Shown piece by piece: positions 47,714 to 58,667 of a stretch of DNA of 64,000 nucleotides. The notes below the pieces were generated by a model, which was not told the DNA's origin, made no database searches, and saw nothing but the letters and a program-made list of their open reading frames with translations. The translations under genes and the position numbers were made by a program. This DNA is from Gentiana macrophylla (taxonomy: Eukaryota > Streptophyta > Magnoliopsida > Gentianales > Gentianaceae). The stretch spans positions 55,259,947 to 55,323,946 of the forward strand of contig CM047806.1 of assembly GCA_026214975.1 (NCBI GenBank). The letters run 5' to 3'. Position 1 is the first letter of the stretch. Each line of letters begins with the position of its first letter.

Positions 47714-48595
47714 TACTATGTTTAAATCGCATTCACTTTACGACATTTGCAACTTTGCTTTCTTAATTGTTTGTAACAAGTCGATATGACATTTGATTTC
47801 AACGTTTTATATTCAAGCAAATTTTCTTTTTTAATTATGCTGAATTTACAAGCTTATGTCAAAAAGAAAAGGGGAGCAGAAGAAAAAGCGTAAGATTCGA
47901 CATCGACACCAGAATTCGACAAAATAGTGAATAAAGCCAAGTCACTGACAATGCTTATATCACTTTCGAGCTACGACCCATCGACACGATGGAGTTAGAA
48001 CAAAATGGTGAATAAAGCCAAGTCACCTTGTGAGCTTAAATCACTCCCGACCTTCAAATAAGCCCGATGCGAGGCGGTCGGAAGATCCCACGATGGATAC
48101 CTAGCTCGACCAAATCATAAGCACCACGATGTGCATAATCGAGTAAGGATTTCATAATTCGATGTCCTTATAAGCCTGACGAGGCAAGATAGTCGAATCG
48201 AGCTCCGACCAGACCAAGTCAAGCCAATAAGGCGATCTGATGCTAGATCGACTCGTATCCAAGTGTACCATGAGTCATGAACTCATACCACACTCGAGGG
48301 GCCACAGGGAATTAAGTCCAAAGGACTACACCCCTCAAGGCAACATTTGCAAGGGAATTAAGTCTAAAGGACTACACCCTAGACAAGTGATCAATAAAAG
48401 ACAATAGACATTCAATGGAAAAGCATAGATTTAAATTGAACGATCATAAAATGCAAATTGAAAAGTCATAAAGTCTACAATGTCGAATCGGAGAAAAACA
48501 CGTCGAGACAAGTAAAAATGTCAAAATTATACAACCAGATCGAATTAAGGAGTTCAATAACAGATCAATAAAAACTGTGGCATCAAAGAGAGTCA
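47714..48595. other. Spacer between pol and the antisense gene
   Basis: No gene. gggaattaagtc-aaaggactacaccc is repeated at about 48308 and 48352. Short cgac/gtcg-rich phrases (tcgac, gtcga) recur as in the rest of this element. Confidence 0.5.
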
Positions 48596-49237
48596 TCAAG
48601 CAGCTGGCTGATTTGAGGTGGAGGCGTTGGGGTCGGCCTGTTCTTCCAACTCGTCATTTTCCGCTCCATCTCCCTCCAGAGCAGGGACCACATACTTGTC
48701 ATAAAGAGACACGCCAGCCTTGAAGTCGGTGATATATCGGCCATATCGGGGGATTGCCTCTGGGTCATACAAGTATGCCTTCTCGATGCTCTTAACCTCA
48801 AAGTCAGGGATGACCATCTTAACTTGATCCAACGCGTTCGAGAATCCCCCCTTCATGGCCTGACTCATCAGTAGCGCCAGGTCATTATCGAACTCCTCCG
48901 ACGTCAAGAAGTCCTTTTTAGCCGCTTCTAAGCGAGTCGTAAAGCTATCAACCTCAAGTTGAAGATCGTCTCGTGCCTTAGTAGATACGGCCAGCTCGGC
49001 TCTAGTTTGGTCCAACTCCGACTTCACCACCGCTAGCTCGGCCTCCCTGTCGGATATGTCTTTCTGCGCTTTAGATAGATCGGACTCCAGTTTTATGCGT
49101 CGATCATCCAACTTGTTGACCTTGGCCTTCAGCTTCTCGAGATCGGAGGTCAGTTTAGCAATAGTCTCTTTCTGCTCCTCCAGAGCTGCCGAGGGAGACT
49201 CGATTCTATTCAAAGCTACTTTAGTAGCGAGTCGAGT
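48596..49237 (-). pseudogene. Antisense gene of the Tat element, last exon (coiled coil)
   Basis: A 214-codon open exon on the reverse strand. Residues from about 10 to 120 form a long heptad-like coiled coil (L-E-E-Q-K-E-T-I-A-K-L, L-E-K-L-K-A-K-V-N-K-L, S-D-L-S-K-A-Q-K-D). An acidic stretch and a serine/asparagine tail follow, ending at 48596-48598. This C-terminal plan fits the plant 'putative gypsy-type transposon' proteins. The exon joins the upstream exon at 49314 in phase 0 when the intron at 49238-49313 is removed. Function unknown; a coiled coil suggests oligomerisation (inference). Confidence 0.6.
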
Positions 49238-49313
49238 CTGTAAAAGAGAACCCCATTAACGTCGAAAACAGACAAAAATTACGAAACTACAAGGAAAATA
49301 AAAGAAGACTCAC
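49238..49313 (-). other. Predicted intron 3 of the antisense gene (76 bp)
   Basis: Reverse strand: donor ATCGAGCT/GTGAGTCT, acceptor TTCTCTTTTACAG/ACTCG. AT-rich, and splicing keeps the frame (phase 0). The intron itself shifts the frame by one base and would disrupt it if retained. Confidence 0.6.
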
Positions 49314-49713
49314 AGCTCGATGACCCTTCATAATGAAGTCGTGTAGCTCCACCAGAGTCATGGCCTCCATCTCTGCCACGCTCATCTCAGGGATCGGATC
49401 GGTGGAGTTTGGCGGGGCAAGGTTACGGGTCTATTTCCCGACCCCATGTCGCACCTCAGTTGTTTTCTGGCGCTTCCTCGATGCAAGGTCTCCTTCAGTC
49501 TGCCCTGTCACCCTAGCCTCGTCGGGTTGACCTCTTAAAATATCATATGTCGATACAGGCATAGAAGATCGGGCCGATCCCCTCTGACCCCGGATGTAGC
49601 ACCAGGCGCCGGCTTCTTCGACCTGATACCGGCCGGTTCCTGAATTTTCTTGGGATCCGTCTTTTTAGGATCGGGCATCTTACCTATAGCCTCCAGCTTT
49701 GAAAAGTGTTCCA
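49314..49713 (-). pseudogene. Antisense gene, exon between introns 2 and 3
   Basis: Reverse-strand reading: L-E-H-F-S-K-L-E-A-I-G-K at the start, lysine/proline-rich middle, and M-T-L-V-E-L-H-D-F-I-M-K-G-H-R-A at the end. A frameshift lies near 49590 and an in-frame TAG at 49431-49433. Both intron junctions keep phase with the neighbouring exons. Confidence 0.5.
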
Positions 49714-49820
49714 CTGCAAACAGAGACAAATCAGCATTAGTACATCATTAAAAACCTAGGTTGATCTTGAAAAAGGAAAATGCAAGTATAACGGTTCGAC
49801 GGAATGAAAAAGTATCCTAC
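49714..49820 (-). other. Predicted intron 2 of the antisense gene (107 bp)
   Basis: Reverse strand: donor GTTTTGT/GTAGGA, acceptor GTCTCTGTTTGCAG/TGGAAC. A codon is split T/TG, so both exons stay in one frame. Confidence 0.55.
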
Positions 49821-50129
49821 ACAAAACTCGAACGTCCTCATCGAGTTCCAGATAGGCGCCCGGTCATGCCGTTTCGATGTCAGCAAATGGATACAGGGAA
49901 TGCAGATTTCGAGTCGCTACGTCGGGGTGAACGCTCTCGATAATCCCACACCCTTTGGGGACGTCCGAGTCGATCCGATCATGCCATTTCCGTGGCCTTT
50001 TATACCAAGTATGGATGTCAATATCCACCAACCCATGTCGGATAAAAAAGAAATGCGGTTTCCACTCGCCCTGAGACGAGGTCACCTTCCTCACGAACTC
50101 CGATACCAAAGGGCGCCTCTGGAATGTGT
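49821..50129 (-). pseudogene. Antisense gene, central exon, part right of the Athila insertion in reading order
   Basis: Reverse-strand frame from the insertion point to the intron 2 donor: R-R-P-L-V-S-E-F-V-R-K-V, W-K-P-H-F-F-F-I, W-Y-K-R-P-R-K-W. An in-frame TGA at about 49861-49863 looks like a CGA to TGA change. The frame is continuous with the part at 61699-62250 once the Athila element and one ACCAT copy are taken out. Confidence 0.6.
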
Positions 50130-50134
50130 ACCAT

Positions 50135-51788
50135 TGTTTACGACTAATTTTATGGTTTTTATCGAGTTATTTCGTAACATTATCTCCCGTGTTTTAGTGA
50201 TTTTTATAGAAAATCACTCGCCAAAAGGATAAATTGAGCAAATGAGTTTTAAAGATAATAAATTGCAAAAGTGGCTGATTTATGTGTTTTTATCGTTGGT
50301 TTTATGTTTATTTGGATGTTGTTACACTTTGCAATATTTTGGATATCTTGTAGATGCATATCTTCGGTCTAAAAGAGGTGTTTAGAGGGTTAGAAGAAGA
50401 TGCCACAAGTTTACGAGTTCAACGGAGCAAATTTTCCTAAGTACTTAAATCGTTACAAATTTTCGACGGAGATTTGACCCAGCTTAGAGGCATTTTCAGG
50501 GAGGACTTCTTCATGAAAATTGTAGATCATTGAAAGAGCTTTCCAACGCACTTTGAATTACGTCAATCGGACTTCTACAACTCAAATGGTGGTCAAGTGG
50601 GTAATCAATTTCGGTAAGTGGAAAATCCCGTAAACGACTCGGGATACGACGGGCTAATCAAAAAGGCGTTTTCTGAAGAAGAGTCCTTAATGAAAGTTGT
50701 AGAGTTTTCCGAGAGCTTAATTATGACGTTCGGATCATAATTTTTGGAGGTCTACAACTCAAGATATGAATTTTAGAAGTTTGAGTCAAAAATAGACTAG
50801 CATCCAGCGTCCGTTCACCACCGCCATTCATTCAGCACCACCGACATACGCATAAGTGATTCAGCCGACTTACTCCCTTATATATACAGCTATTTCCAAA
50901 CCCTAATGAATATAATTCATTCACACAAAATTTAGAGGAGCAGCCGAGCTGTATCAAAAAAAAAAAAAAAGATGATTTCTTCCACCCAAATGATCATGAT
51001 CAACATCATGGTTGTTGGCTAAGCACATCGCAGTGGGACAACGGATGAAACCGATCAACATCAACACCAACTAGAGAGATTTTTAGCCGTACTTTTAGTG
51101 AGTAAAGTTATCGTTTTTCGTCAATTAGAATTTGTTTTGTATTGTTTATGTTTTAATCGAATCGAGAGATCGATGAAACCATCTTTTATGCTTTGAATTT
51201 ATATGAAAATATTGTTCAAGTTGTGATCTTTTAATTGATGCGATTAATTATAATTCGAGAGATCGTTTATAGTTAATTGAGTAAGAGTATTAGAAATAAT
51301 CTCGTGATCTTGTTTTGCATGTCGTTTTGTTTTATTTGAAAAAGAAAACGAAACCCTAGAATTCGTTTAGAGAAATTTAATCGAATTCGTGATAGATCAT
51401 TACTAAAAATCATATCTTTAACTTGCCGTCTAGTTGGGGTTGGGTTGATTGATCGGTGGATTCCCGTTGCCTTGCCGTTGTTTTAATTACTTGATAAATC
51501 GAATCATTAGTATAAATAGTTGATTGCTAAGTTAGTTGTTTTAAATTCTAGTTGATTGTTAATTTTCTGCAAATTTACTATTCATCAAAGTTACTGTTCA
51601 TCGTACTGTTCATTAATTCATAATTAGTTTAAATCTTAGTTAATAGTCGTGACATAATCGATAAGATAATTGTTCCTTGATCCGATAAACATTCCACTCC
51701 CGCCAGGACGACCCGTTAACATCCTTTACTACGAACCTTATACTTGGGGTGTTTCGGTTATAAATTGTAAAACTCGTTTTACCGAACA
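50135..51788 (+). mobile_element. Athila 5' LTR
   Basis: Carries a TATA box ttatatatacagc near 50878 and two diverged copies of a block of about 100 bp (50478-50590 and about 50668-50768), each ending cggA--tctacaactcaa. Another block copy occurs in the solo LTR at 28278-30421. Confidence 0.95.
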
Positions 51789-51794
51789 AGTTTT

Positions 51795-51813
51795 TTGGCG
51801 CCCGTGTCGGTGA
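51795..51813 (+). other. Athila primer-binding site
   Basis: tggcgcccgtgtcggtgag is close to the tRNA-Asp complement TGGCGCCGTTGCCGGGG used by Athila elements. It starts six bases after the LTR. Confidence 0.65.
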
Positions 51814-52140
51814 GTCGGTAACGGTTGTCGGATTCTTAAAGGTGCAATTTTTGTTTCGATACTAATAATTTTTTTTATGTGATAATATAATAGTTACGTT
51901 TTTATTTTATTTTTTATTTTTAGATGTGTAGATTTTTATTTTTAGTTTATTTCATTAAGTTTGTTTAATTAAGATTTTTGCCGTAGATTTCATAATTTAA
52001 CTTTTATTTTATTTAGGCTTGCCTAAGTTTTTTTAGATTTCATAGATTTTTTTTTATAGCTCTTATTTATTTTACCTTACTTATTTTTTCTTTTCTGTTT
52101 TCTTTATTTTAATTCACCTTAGATTTTAGTTTTCGTGATC

Positions 52141-52332
52141 TAAACGGGCGCCCATCCTTTCGGACGCTCGTCTGCATTCGAAATTTCTTCTCGCATCGTT
52201 TAAGTTGATCAGACGAGCGTCTGGATTTCCAAACGCTCGTCTAGCCTTTAAACGCCCGTTTACCCCCCAGTTCATCTTCTGAACGCCAGTTCAGAGAACT
52301 GGACGAACGTCCAACTCCTGAACGAGCGTTCA
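52141..52332. repeat. Array of 14-bp palindromes in the Athila leader
   Basis: Palindromic units of form NNNACG-NN-CGTNNN start at 52161, 52210, 52230, 52249, 52280, 52300 and 52319, with a weaker one at 52141. Four (52210 CAGACGAGCGTCTG, 52249 TAAACGCCCGTTTA, 52300 TGGACGAACGTCCA, 52319 TGAACGAGCGTTCA) have perfect 6-bp arms around a 2-base centre; the outer bases differ but co-vary. Spacings are 20, 49, 20, 19, 31, 20 and 19 bp. They lie between the primer site and the gag start (52547). Confidence 0.85.
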
Positions 52333-52546
52333 GGTTCTTCAATCTTCACTCTTCTCTTCTCTTTTCTTTCTAAACTTCTAAACCTCTAATCTTCTCTAAC
52401 TCGTTCTCATCAACCCTAAGGTTGATTTCATTCTATTTTGCTCCCCTGGTTTATGCAAACCGGGAGCAAGAAAGGCCACATTACACTTTGTCTCGAACTC
52501 GAAGCGAGACATTGTCAAGAGAAGACCATTCCCAAATCCTGACAAC

Positions 52547-53955
52547 ATGAGCGAACACGGTTCCAGCGATCACGAACAGGAGGACCAAGGGAATAATAAC
52601 CAAAATCCTCCTGGCATGGATCCCGCTCAATTAAACCAAATTCTGATGCAAATGTTGCAGAACCAGCAACAGCAGCAAGCCTGGATGAACCAGCAGATGC
52701 ATCAACAACAGAATGCTCAACAAAGAATGACCCAGGCACCCGCTTGCACATCCACCATACATCGAATGTTCAAAATCAACAAAATTTCAGCGGTCAGAGT
52801 TGTTGGTACAAAGAAGACCCTTACGCGCCATATCTTGATCAAGACTTCTTGGAAGGGCATAGACCAATTCGGCCTCCAGAGATGGGAGGAATGCATTTTG
52901 ATCTTAAGAATGGAGTTGTGGGGATGGTCCAAAATAGTTCATTCCATGGCACCGCATGAAGACCCACATGACTTCTTGTCTACTTTTGTGCAAATCTGTG
53001 AAGCGAGTCACTACTCCCTGGCGTTCTTACGAAGTTGTTAAATTGAAACTTTTCCCGCTTGCTTTGAGGGTGAAGCAAATCGATGGTTTAAGTCCTTACC
53101 CCATCACTCTTCATAATGCTGGTGATGTTAAAAGAGCCTTTGCTCAAATTCGTTTCACCTGAAGCGATAATGGAACGAAAAGAGATCTGACTACCTTCGA
53201 GCAACTAGAAGGAGAGAGTGTGGGAAAGGCTTGGGAGAGGTTGAATCATTAATGAGAAAATGCCCTAACCATGGATACACTCGACATGAACTTCTAGAAT
53301 TATTCTATCAGGGTGTTACTCAACCCAATAGAGATTACTTGGATTCCACACTCATGGATCGCGTTTTAGGAGGAGGAGATGATGCCGCTGCTGCTGGTGG
53401 TAGCGTAAACGATAGCTAAGAATAACATGTGGGCAACTCAAAAGAAGACCCGGTGTTAGCGGAAGCAAAAGGAGGTCGCTTCAAGTGACTCAGAGACAAA
53501 GCGCTTGTTGCTCAAATGGAAATAATGAACAAACAACTAGCCAACATGCAAATGAAGCAGCATCAGATGTTAATCACTCGGGCATACAGGCCGGGAATAC
53601 GATGAATGAGGAAGTACAAGCCATGGAGAACCAGAATCAACCTTTCGTGAGGCTTGACCAAAATTTCGGTCAATCAAGTCAAACTCAAACCCGCAACTTT
53701 TCGGGAAATCCGCGGAATAGTTATTATACACCGCTTGGTGCATCCAATAACCCAAGACCCCAAGGTAACTGGGCCCAAACGCAAAATCAACAGCCCACCT
53801 ACGTCTCTCAGAAGAAATTCGATGAGCTAGTTGACATGGTGAAAACACTAGCCACCGGTCAAAAAGGCGATGGAGAGACAGATTGGTCGATGGTCGATCA
53901 ACAAGCAGCGAGACCTCAAGGAAGGCGCCAAGTTATACGGAAAAAACCCTAAGGC
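52547..53955 (+). pseudogene. Athila gag, broken
   Basis: ATG 52547 opens a glutamine/asparagine-rich N-terminus. The gag core is spread over several frames: D-P-Y-A-P-Y-L and F-H-G-T (52800-52959), E-D-P-H-D-F-L-S-T-F-V-Q-I-C (52960-53010), and M-R-K-C-P-N-H-G-Y-T-R-H-E-L (53250-53330). Frames change near 52740, 52955, 53040 and 53160-53240. A polar tail with K-K-F-D-E-L-V-D-M-V follows to a stop at 53950-53952. No zinc knuckle is evident. Confidence 0.75.
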
Positions 53956-55597
53956 GAGATATCAATGCTTGCACCGCCATCACACCTCAATGGGAGTATG
54001 GAGATGAGGAGTTGAATGCAGTCACCCTCGAAGCGGTAAGGCGATTGGACCGAAAGATGTCGGAAAGCAGTAGCCCTCCCGACGCCATGAGTTCGGAGGG
54101 GCAATCGTAAATTAAATTCCAAAGAAGGTAGCAGTGAGGAAGAGTGAGTGATGATGATTTTTAGGGGATAGTGATGAGGATCTTTGAGAAGGAAGTCGTA
54201 GCCGAACCACGACTAAAAAAGAAAACTGAGAAGTTTGTCAGATGGAAGGATAAGGAGGACGAAGCCATTAAAAGTCAACCTATGATTAATCATTCGAAAA
54301 CCCTTCCTTATCCGGCAAAGAAAAGAGAGAATACCCTAAACTCTGACAAACAGTATGACGGAGTGAGGAAGATGCTTAGAGATACTATGGTGACTATGCC
54401 ACTTGCTGAGGTATTAACTGAGATGCCTAAGTGCTGTAAGTATCTTAAGGATGCCTGTGGAAGTAAAAAGAAGCTAAAGGAAATGGCAGAGGAAGTGCTA
54501 AGAGAAGAGTGTTCAACGGTTTCACAGAGCGTTGCAATCAAGCGAGGTGACCCCGGACGACCTTCAATCTCCTGTACGATTGAAGGCCACACGTTCCACA
54601 ATGTTTTATGCGATTCAGGGGCCTCTGTTAATGTGATGCCATTGAACGTCTGCAAGAGTCTCGGGCTGGACAAAAGGCTAAAGGAGCGTCCCGTCTCTCT
54701 TCAGTTGGTGGACCAATCTAGCCGCTTAGCCGGGTTGTGTTAACAACGCCCTTATCCATGTTAAACATCTAGTTTTTCCAATCGACCGGGTCATCTTGGA
54801 TTACCGATCGACAAGGAGATGCCCACGATTCTCGGGCGGCCTTTCTTAAACACTTCGCCTCCACCATTGACTTCAAACGGCCAAATCACTCGAAAGTAGG
54901 GACACTTCCATTACCTCGGCAGGGAAAAAGTTCTGCGGAAGCTTCGAGCCAGGAGATCTCATTCATTGAAGCAATCTATGGGGATGAATTCGACCCTGAT
55001 GAAGAGCTCACGGAGATAGGAGCCCTGGATGTTATAATTCACGAACAGGCAGGAATCACTGTAGAGTTGTCTCAACAACTTGCGCATACTGAGCCTATGA
55101 GTGAACGGAAAATCTGGGATATTCCAGGGATGAGCAGCAATGATTTGAAGGAGCTCAACCAGGCAGACTTTAACCTCGCAGAGGAGGAAGTTTTAATGGG
55201 TAGTTGGGACGAAATAGAATTCTGGAAAGAAACTACTCATTGGGAGTTGGATGATTGGGAGCAGCTTGCAGAAGAGCTTGAAGAAGAAGAACTTAAGAAG
55301 ATGGTTAAGCATAAGAAAGAACAAACGGAAGCTGACAGGAGGATTCCTCTAGATGATGTCATTCAATACCTTTCTGGGGTCACACCTCAGGAAGATGAGG
55401 TGTTTTTCAGTCAACCGGTCCAAGCTCACAAGGAAAAAGGTGGTCCCTTAAAATCTAGTATAGAGCAACCACCTGCTGACTTAGAGTTGAAACCACTTCG
55501 CAAAGACCTAAAATACATCTTCCTTAAGGATGGTGATAAGTTGCCCTTGATCATCTCATCTAAACTCGAGCCGGAACAAGAAGCGAGAATTAATTAA
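53956..55597 (+). pseudogene. Athila protease region and linker, broken
   Basis: The protease active site L-C-D-S-G-A-S-V-N-V-M-P is at about 54605-54640 within an open stretch from 54171 to 54743. After a frame change, phrases of a second protease half (P-T-I-L-G-R-P-F-L) appear near 54820. An acidic linker (55067-55597) with D-E-L-L-E/E-E-E-L-K-K repeats leads to reverse transcriptase. Confidence 0.7.
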
Positions 55598-55779
55598 AGT
55601 GTTGAGAAACACATCCTCACTCACGTTCGGATGGCGGTGGGCGATATCGGAGGAATCAGCCCAGGCGTGTGCATGCATAAGATCCGAACGGAGGAAGGAG
55701 CGAAAAAGGTCGAGACAACCTCAAAGGAGGTGAATCCGCACACGCAGGAGGTTGTCAAAAGGAGATCATCAAATGGCTT

Positions 55780-56657
55780 GACATGGGGATTATCTACGCC
55801 ATCGCCGATAGTGAGTGGGTCGACCCTACTCAAGTTGTGCCAAAGAAGGAGGCATTCTTGTGGAGAAGAACGAAAAAGGGGAAGAAGTTGCCTTACGCCT
55901 TGTGACTGGCTATAGAGTTTGCATTGATTATCGCAGGTTAAATGAAGTCACCGCTAAGGATCATTTCCCCCTGCCCTTCATTGACCAACTTCTAGAAAGA
56001 CTGAGTGGTCATAAGTATTATTGTTTCCTTGATGGATATTCTGGTTATTTCCAGATAGCCATCGACCCTAATGACCAAGAGAAGACAACTTTTACCTGTC
56101 CATCTGGCACTTTTGCTTTTCGCAGAATGCCATTCGGCTTATGCAATGCACCCGCGACCTTTCAACGGTGCATGTTGGCCATATTTGATGGACTTGTGGA
56201 GCAATGCATGGAGGTCTTCATGGATGATTTCTCAGTCTATGGCGACAGTTTTGATGAAATTTTAAAGAATCTCGATATGGTACTCCAACGTTGCGTTGAG
56301 AAAAATCTAGTGCTTAACTGGGAGAAATGCCATTTTCTAGTAGAAGAAGGGATTGTTTTGGGACACAAGGTGTCCAGTGATGGTATTCAGGTGGATAAGG
56401 CTAAGGTAGAAGCCATCGAGAAAATGTCGTACCCGAAGACAGTGAAGGAGGTACGAGGATTTCTAGGACATGTGGGCTTCTATCGGCGTTTCATTAAAGA
56501 TTTTTCGACGATAGCAAAGCCTTTATCCAACCTGTTGAAAGAGGAAGTGGAGTTCTTGTTTGATGATGGGTGTAAGAAAGCTTTTAATAGCTTAAAGGAT
56601 AAGCTAACCAGTGCCCCCATTTTAATCGCGCCCGATTGGACTCAACCTTTGAATTAA
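55780..56657 (+). pseudogene. Athila reverse transcriptase
   Basis: Motifs in order: C-I-D-Y-R-R-L-N-E-V-T-A-K-D-H-F-P-L-P, F-L-D-G-Y-S-G-Y-F-Q-I, M-P-F-G-L-C-N-A-P-A-T-F-Q-R, and the catalytic F-M-D-D-F-S-V-Y-G near 56220. F-M-D-D-F-S-V-Y is the Athila-type form of the Y-x-D-D box. The main part is open from 55815; a frame shift near 55830 separates the first residues. A TAA at 56655-56657 ends the frame within the RNase H start. Confidence 0.9.
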
Positions 56658-57020
56658 TGTGCGATGCCTCTAACTACGCAGTGATGGCGCGATTCTAGAA
56701 AGGCGGAAGAATTGACAAAAAGTTCAGGCCGATTTACTATGCTAGCCGCACTTTGAACCCAGCTCAATGCAATTACGCCACTACCGAGAAGGAATTCTTG
56801 GCAGTCGTTTTTGCTATTGACAAATTCAGAAGTTATCTTTTAGGGTCCAAAGTGGTGGTGTGGACAGATCACGCAGCACTACGCTACCTTATGGGAAAAG
56901 CAGACGCTAAACCAAGGTTACTCAGATGGATTCTGATACTACAGGAATTTGACCTTGAAATTAAGGACAAGAAAGGTAGTGATAATGTTGTGGCTGACCA
57001 CTTATCTCGCCTAGTAAACG
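56658..57020 (+). pseudogene. Athila RNase H
   Basis: L-M-C-D-A-S-N-Y-A-V is split by frame changes near 56655-56760. Then E-K-E-F-L-A-V-V-F-A-I-D-K-F, V-W-T-D-H-A-A-L-R-Y-L and D-N-V-V-A-D-H-L-S-R-L are open in one frame. Only one RNase H is present, unlike the Tat element around it. Confidence 0.85.
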
Positions 57021-58354
57021 AGGGTAGCGAAATCCCTAAGGAGATAGGCATTGACTTTCCGACTGAGCAATTAATGAAGCTAGAGACTGGGAGGCCGTGG
57101 TATGCTGATTACGCCAACTACTTAGCAAGTGGACACTTTAGAAGAGATGACGATCAGGAAAAGAAGAAATTTTTCAGCGACTTAAAGTATCTCGTATGGG
57201 AGGATCCATATCTGTTTAAAGTCTGCAAGGACGGGTTGCTTAGAAGGTGCGTTCCGGAGCATGAACAATTGGATATCTTGGAGCAATGTCATAGTGGTCC
57301 CATTTGGTGGGCACTACGGAGCACCTAAGCAGATCACAAAATCCTTCAAATTTGGTTTACTTGGCCTACTCTGTTTAAAGATGCTGAAGCCTTTTGCAAG
57401 GGCTGTGATAGATGCCAAAGAGTAGGGAGACTCAGTAATAGGATGGAGATGCCTTTGAGGCCTATCTTGGAATGTGAGGTCTTTGACGTCTGGGGCATTG
57501 ATTTTATGGGACCGTTCCCATCATCATGCTCTAACAAATATATTCTGGTCTGTGTAGACTATGTTTCCAAATGGGTAGAGGCCATAGCCACCCAAACCAA
57601 TGATCACAAAGTTGTTAAGAAATTCTTGCAAAAGAATATCTTTACTAGATTTGGCTGTCCTAGAGCCCTTATCAGTGATGAAGGTTCGCATTTCTGTAAT
57701 GCACCACTGGATAAAATTCTTGAGAAGTATGGTGTCAAGCATAGAATTGGTACACCATACCACCCCCAAACCAGTGGCCAAGTCGAGGTGAGCAACAGAA
57801 GTCTTAAACGGATTTTGGAGAAAACGGTGAATTCCAATAGATCCAACTCGAGTGCGAAGTTGGACGACGACTTTGGGCTTATCGCACGCGTTCAAGACCC
57901 CCTATGGGTACGTCACCCTTCCAAATGGTTTATGGCAAGGCTTGCCATCTACCGGTCAGTGAGCCACAGAGCCATTGGGCTATTAAATTCTTAAACTTCG
58001 ATAGCCAACTCGTGGGAGAAAAGATTATTGCAACTACATGAGCTCGATGAATTCGGACTCGGGGCCTATGAGAACGCCAAGTCGAGCAAGGAAAGAACGA
58101 AGGCGCTCCACGATGCTAAGATTAAAGATCGGGAATTCAAAGTGGGAGACATGGCTTTGCTGTATAACACCAGGCTCCATCTTTTTGCTGGTAAGCTTAA
58201 ATCTAGATGGTCTGGCCCCTTTGAGATTCTTGATGTTCATCCTGGTGGAGCCATTACGTTGAAAGGGTACGGCGATCAACCGTTCAAAGTCAATGGTCAC
58301 CGGATTAAGAAGTACTTTGGGCAACCCAAGGAAAGCTCAAGTACTATACTTTGA
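57021..58354 (+). pseudogene. Athila integrase, broken
   Basis: The HH part of the finger, H-S-G-P-I, loses its frame at about 57310 (expected G-G-H). C-K-G-C-D-R-C-Q is in another frame near 57400. The core (57443-57835) has W-G-I-D-F-M-G-P-F (D), I-S-D-E-G-S-H-F (D) and T-S-G-Q-V-E-V-S-N (E). More shifts follow near 57840-58030. The last part (58028-58354) carries G-D-M-A-L-L-Y-N, W-S-G-P-F and V-N-G-H-R-I-K-K-Y. Confidence 0.85.
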
Positions 58355-58667
58355 AAAGAGAAATGAAACGGTTGAGTCGTTTATTTGTGAAGAGATTCCA
58401 TCCGACTTCTTTGGAGTGGATGATGACATTATTACCCCTAACCTTGCAGATCCTTCTGTCAATGCTCCTGAGCTTGTTTGCATACCTCAGCCGAATCTGA
58501 GAAACAAGAACAAGAAGAAAAGAGTCAGTGTTGTCTGGAGAGAAAAATTTCATGATCTTATCGCGCACTTGACTTGTTGTTGTGGCGAAAACCATTTCCG
58601 TTCTAGTCATTCTGAGTCTGACAGAGAAGTGGTTAGCCTTAAACCCAAGTGGCCTGATCCAGGTTGA
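58293..58667 (+). pseudogene. Small frame after the Athila integrase
   Basis: An open stretch in a second frame overlapping the end of the integrase and running about 100 codons past it (E-E-I-P-S-D-F-F-G-V-D, K-N-K-K-K-R-V-S-V-V-W). It could be the natural extension of the polyprotein after a frameshift near 58340. No known domain; an env-like origin is not supported because there is no signal peptide or membrane segment. Confidence 0.35.

Noticed and set aside
58293..58667. Envelope gene of a plant 'endogenous retrovirus' type element
   Set aside because: No signal peptide, no membrane segment, only about 100 codons past the integrase. It is more likely the frameshifted end of pol.
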